A DNA stretch of 10,132 nucleotides, taken from positions 1-10,132 of the forward strand of contig VYDD01000367.1 in assembly GCA_009843625.1 (NCBI GenBank), given 5' to 3'. Positions 6,923 to 10,132 of this stretch are shown piece by piece (within the stretch, counting starts at the first letter, position 1; each line of letters opens with the position of its first letter). Made by a program: the position numbers and the translations under genes. The notes under the pieces are model-generated. The model searched no databases. It saw only the letters and a list, made by a program, of their open reading frames with translations, and was not told the DNA's origin. Origin of the DNA: Gammaproteobacteria bacterium (GTDB taxonomy: Bacteria; Gemmatimonadota; Gemmatimonadetes; Longimicrobiales; Gaopeijiaceae).

Positions 6923-8284
6923 ATGGCGCCCCTGCTGCAAACAGTTCCCATCCTGGTCGCCGCCTTTGGTGGCGGCGGGACGATGTTGGCAGCCGCGCCC
7001 TCTCCGCAAGAGGCTCCGGCGAGCCGGCCTCCGGTGTTCGCGCTGTCGGGGGACCATCGCACCCGCTACGAGCGCCTGAGCAACCAGTTCCGCGCCGGTC
7101 TCGACGGCGTCGCCCGCGCGCTGATGCTCCGCACCCGCGTCTCTGCGGGGCTGGATGCGGGACACTTCAGGCTGCGGGCCGAGCTGCAGGACTCGCGGTC
7201 ATATCTGGCGGACTCCGTAGCGGCCGTCACGACCTCCATGGTGAACCCGCTGGAGTTGCTGCAAGCCCACATCGAGATCCCGCTCGGTGACCGTTCCGGG
7301 CGTGGGAGCCGGAGCGTCCTGCGCGCGGGACGGATCACCATGGACATCGGCAGCCGACGCCTGATCTCGCGCAACCGCTTCCGCAACACGTCCGACGGCT
7401 TCACCGGAATCGAGTGGCACTGGACAGGTCCGAACGACGGCCAGGTGCGCACGTTCTACACCCTGCCGGTAGAGCGAAGGGTTTCCGGCAACATCCTCGA
7501 CAACGGTCCGCGTCTCGACAAGGAATGGGGCAACGTACGACTCTGGGGCGTTCATTTCTCGCGCCCGCGCCTTCCCTGGGGCGACCCGGGCGAGGTCTAC
7601 TACTATGGCCTGGACGAGGCGGATGCTCCCGGGCTGTCCACCGCCGACCGGCATCTTCACACCATCGGGGTCCGCTTCCATCGTCCCGCAACCATCGCCG
7701 GCTTCGACTACGAAATCGAGTCCGCGTTACAGTTCGGCCGATCCCGCGCCTCGAGGGCCGCGGCCGCGGATCTGACTCACGTCGCCCATCTTCAGCACAT
7801 CGGCGCAGGATACACCTTCGCCGCCCCCGGCACGCCCCGGTTGCAGCTTCAGTTCGACCATGCCAGCGGTGACCGCGATCCGACCGACGGCCGCAACAAC
7901 CGCTTCAGCAGCCTGTACGGGTCGCGCTCGTTCGAACACGGACCCAGCGGCATTCACGGCGCCTTCGCCCGCGCCAACGTGACAACCCCCGGCATCCGAC
8001 TGACGCTGGCGCCCCGGTCGGACCTCAACGTGATGGGCGCCGCGCGCGGCTACTGGCTGGCGTCCGCCGCAGACGAGTGGACGACGACGGGCATTGGCAA
8101 CACCGGGGGAGCGTCCGTCCGGCACGTCGGCACCCTGTGGGAGTTCATCGGCGGGTGGGAGCTGGATGCGGCCCGCTTACGTCTGGAGGCGGGTCTGGTG
8201 CGACTCACCGCGGGCGATCTGATGAAGAACGCGGGCAAGGGGAACGCGACCTACACCTTCGCACAGACCATGCTGTCATTCTGA
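6923..8284 (+). CDS. Alginate-export-family outer-membrane beta-barrel protein (porin-like)
   Basis: The ATG at 6923 is preferred because AGGA (6911-6914) sits 8 nt upstream; the ATG at 6914 overlaps that site and would add three residues. The 453-residue product opens with a hydrophobic stretch ending MLAAAPS (21-27), a probable signal peptide although it has no Arg or Lys before the core. The mature part shows TRYERL (47-52), alternating beta-strand runs such as FRLRAELQDSRSY (82-94), and the block RAGRITMDIGSRRLISR (135-151) followed by FRNTSDGFTGIEW. These resemble the GRQ...GSQRL...RN...FDG pattern of the AlgE-like alginate export family. It ends in Phe (LSF), as expected for insertion by the BAM machinery. 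Many members are uncharacterised general or solute-specific channels, so alginate should not be assumed; no alginate biosynthesis genes are visible. Placement between two SLC13-type carriers suggests it supplies their substrate across the outer membrane (inference). Confidence 0.78.
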   Translation: MAPLLQTVPILVAAFGGGGTMLAAAPSPQEAPASRPPVFALSGDHRTRYERLSNQFRAGLDGVARALMLRTRVSAGLDAGHFRLRAELQDSRSYLADSVAAVTTSMVNPLELLQAHIEIPLGDRSGRGSRSVLRAGRITMDIGSRRLISRNRFRNTSDGFTGIEWHWTGPNDGQVRTFYTLPVERRVSGNILDNGPRLDKEWGNVRLWGVHFSRPRLPWGDPGEVYYYGLDEADAPGLSTADRHLHTIGVRFHRPATIAGFDYEIESALQFGRSRASRAAAADLTHVAHLQHIGAGYTFAAPGTPRLQLQFDHASGDRDPTDGRNNRFSSLYGSRSFEHGPSGIHGAFARANVTTPGIRLTLAPRSDLNVMGAARGYWLASAADEWTTTGIGNTGGASVRHVGTLWEFIGGWELDAARLRLEAGLVRLTAGDLMKNAGKGNATYTFAQTMLSF

Positions 8285-8296
8285 GCGCCAGGGATC

Positions 8297-10075
8297 CTAA
8301 CTGGGCCAGAAGAGCGGAATGAAGAGCGTGGCCGTAACAAGCAGGATGAGGTTGAGCAGGCCGCCCACCTTCACGAAGTCCATGAAGCGGTATCCGCCCG
8401 GCCCGTAGATCATGACGTTGGTCTGATAGCCGAAGGGCGTGACGAATGAGGCCGATGCCCCGAACATGACCGCGATGAGCAGCGCGTACGGGTTCACGCC
8501 GCCCTGCGTGGCGGCGAAGATCGCGACCGGGGTGAGCATCACGGCCGTCGCCGCGTTGGACACCACGGCGGTCATCACGGCGGTCAACAGATAGAAGGCC
8601 GCGATCAGCCCGATCTCTCCCAGAGGCGACGAGAGGGTCACCACCCACCCCGCGATCAGCTCCGCCGCCCCGGTGGTCTCGAGCGCCACGCCGAGCGGAA
8701 TGAGGCCGGCCAGCACGAAGATGACCAGCCACTCCACCTCCCCGTAGATCTCCTCGATGTGCACGCAGCGCGTGAACACCATCAGGACCACGCCAGTCAG
8801 CGCCGCCGTCATGATGTCGAGCACCCCGAAACTGGCGCTCAGCACCACGCCGGCCATGATCGCTGCGGCTACGCCGGCCCGCGGCCTGTTCCCCGCATCT
8901 GCCTTCACTTCCGCCAGCGGGACGAACCCGGGATCGTCGGCCAGTCGCTGGAGCGCCGTCGCCGTTCCGCGCACGAGGAGAAGATCGCCGACGCGGAACG
9001 AGATCCCTGCCAGCCTCTCCTGGACAGTGACACCGTGCTGCTGTATGGCGATCACCGCCGCGTCAAAGCGTTGGGCGAAGTTCAGATCGCGGAGGGTCCG
9101 GCCCACGAGACTCGAGCCCGGCGCCACGAGGATCTCGACCAGCCGGCCGCGTCCACCCGCCTGTTCGAGCTCATGCTCCTTCTGCTCTCTCGGCGTGTCG
9201 AGCCGCTGCCGGCGCGCGAGATCGAGGAGGCGCTCGGCGGGCCCCTGCACGTACAGGATGTCGCCCGGCCGTATGTGGCGGTCTCCGTGTGGCGCGGTGA
9301 TCTCCTGCTCGCCCCGGTCGATGTCCAGCACGGTGACCCCGTAGCGTTCGCCCCACCTCAACTGGGCCAGCGACCGGCCGTTCGCGGGCGAATCCTCCGG
9401 GACGTGCAGTTCTGTGACGAAGCGGCGGACGTCGTACTTGGCGGACAGGTCCGGCGGCCGAAAGCGCCGCGGCAGCAGCACCCGCCCCGCGGTGAATAGA
9501 TAGAGCAGACCCACGGCCAGACTGATCAGCCCCAGCGGCGTGATCGAGAACATCCCGAGGGCGTCGTACCCCCGCCTCATCGCTTCGCCGTGCACGACCA
9601 GGTTGGTGGTGGTCCCCATCAGGGTGACCGTCCCCCCGAGAATCGAGACGAAGGAGAGCGGCATCAGATACCTCGAGGCCGGCTCCTTGGCCTGATCGGC
9701 GAGCGCGAGGAACACGGGCATGAAGACCAGCACGACGGCGGTGGTCATGAGGAAGGGGGAGAGGAACGCACAGATGAGGCAGAGGACGAGCATGCGCGCG
9801 TATTTGCCGCCAAGCGGAGCGGTGCGCGCCCAGGCCCCGATGGCCGACACCAGGCCGGTCTTGCGGAGCCCCAGGCCGAGCACAAGCATCGAGCCGACGG
9901 TCACGGTCGCGCGGCTGGACAGACCCGATACCGCTTCGGCCGGCGTGACGATGCCGCTCAGGAGCAGAACGACCGGGACCGCCATGGCCACCTGGTCCAC
10001 CCGAATCCGGTCGAGGGCGAACAGGACGAGCGCCGCCAGGGTCAGAGCGAGGACGAATGCGATGTCGAGCGTCAT
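8297..10075 (-). CDS. SLC13/DASS-family permease with two RCK_C (TrkA-C) domains
   Basis: A 592-residue inner-membrane carrier paralogous to the permease at 4449-6794. Both have the same N-terminus style, the same GPGGYRF...D block near the end (residues 558-566 here), and endings PLFWPS against PVFWPF. Layout: N-terminal transmembrane half (1-203), two RCK_C units (about 214-285 and 308-380, for example LVGRTLRDLNFAQRF), then the C-terminal half (about 398-592). This is the common architecture for RCK-containing bacterial members. GTTTNLVV (154-161) and VVSNAATAVMLTP (504-516) are typical substrate/Na+ motifs. The N-half equivalent FLSPFLMTTAVV (104-115) lacks the usual NNT asparagines. The ATG at 10075 has no recognisable ribosome binding site and the frame stays open to the window edge, but no ATG or GTG lies upstream in it and the paralog alignment supports this start. 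It ends 12 bp from the convergent porin gene. The substrate is unknown. Confidence 0.88.
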   Translation of the reverse strand: MTLDIAFVLALTLAALVLFALDRIRVDQVAMAVPVVLLLSGIVTPAEAVSGLSSRATVTVGSMLVLGLGLRKTGLVSAIGAWARTAPLGGKYARMLVLCLICAFLSPFLMTTAVVLVFMPVFLALADQAKEPASRYLMPLSFVSILGGTVTLMGTTTNLVVHGEAMRRGYDALGMFSITPLGLISLAVGLLYLFTAGRVLLPRRFRPPDLSAKYDVRRFVTELHVPEDSPANGRSLAQLRWGERYGVTVLDIDRGEQEITAPHGDRHIRPGDILYVQGPAERLLDLARRQRLDTPREQKEHELEQAGGRGRLVEILVAPGSSLVGRTLRDLNFAQRFDAAVIAIQQHGVTVQERLAGISFRVGDLLLVRGTATALQRLADDPGFVPLAEVKADAGNRPRAGVAAAIMAGVVLSASFGVLDIMTAALTGVVLMVFTRCVHIEEIYGEVEWLVIFVLAGLIPLGVALETTGAAELIAGWVVTLSSPLGEIGLIAAFYLLTAVMTAVVSNAATAVMLTPVAIFAATQGGVNPYALLIAVMFGASASFVTPFGYQTNVMIYGPGGYRFMDFVKVGGLLNLILLVTATLFIPLFWPS

Positions 10076-10132
10076 GTCGCGTAGGCGGACGGCTAACGGC
10101 CAACATCCCGGCAGGAGATCACGTAAGTCTAA
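10076..10132. other. Partial upstream region of the two-RCK permease
   Basis: The 57 bp to the window edge hold no visible ribosome binding site for the minus-strand start at 10075 and no in-frame stop on that strand. Any promoter lies at or beyond the edge. Confidence 0.3.

Noticed and set aside
4449..10075. Possibility that the two SLC13 permeases are K+ uptake (Trk/Ktr) proteins because of their TrkA-C domains
   Set aside because: The membrane halves show DASS motifs (NNV, GTxxN, SNAAT, GPGGYRF), not the K+ selectivity P-loops of Trk/Ktr.

Overview
This is a GC-rich chromosomal window from a Gram-negative bacterium. The outer-membrane barrel protein at 6923-8284 implies a two-membrane envelope. 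Coding strands show strong G/C at third codon positions. The gene content would fit a Gemmatimonadota-type or similar high-GC environmental lineage, but nothing here settles the phylum. There are no tRNA, rRNA, insertion sequence, CRISPR or phage signatures.

The layout has six protein genes. (1) The 3' part of a PaaK-like adenylate-forming enzyme (+, cut by the left edge, ends 1024). (2) A small five-helix membrane protein of the mechanosensitive-channel 'conserved TM helix' type (-, 1047-1727). (3) A bacterial cation-chloride cotransporter, SLC12 type (+, about 2081-4381). (4) A long SLC13/DASS-type permease with four tandem RCK_C (TrkA-C) domains in its central insert (-, 4449-6794). (5) An alginate-export-family outer-membrane barrel (+, 6923-8284). 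(6) A second SLC13/DASS permease with the usual two RCK_C domains (-, 8297-10075). Every adjacent pair lies on opposite strands, so no two genes can share an operon. Convergent pairs are separated by only 22, 67 and 12 bp. The divergent pairs share intergenic regions of 353 bp (1728-2080) and 128 bp (6795-6922).

Five of the six genes are membrane transport or channel proteins, so 1-10 kb reads as an ion/anion and osmotic transport cluster. A plausible but unproven picture is that the outer-membrane channel admits small anionic solutes and the two SLC13-type carriers on either side of it move them across the inner membrane. The SLC12 carrier and the MS-type protein would handle salt and turgor. 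The two SLC13 paralogs differ in an interesting way: each has one of its two substrate-site motifs diverged, and it is the opposite one in each. Several start codons were reassigned from Shine-Dalgarno position and paralog alignment. I found no clear evidence of a wholly new system. The best leads are the four-RCK carrier, the reciprocal motif loss, the Na+-site-like serine pair in the SLC12 protein, and a perfect 10-bp palindrome in the porin/carrier divergent promoter.
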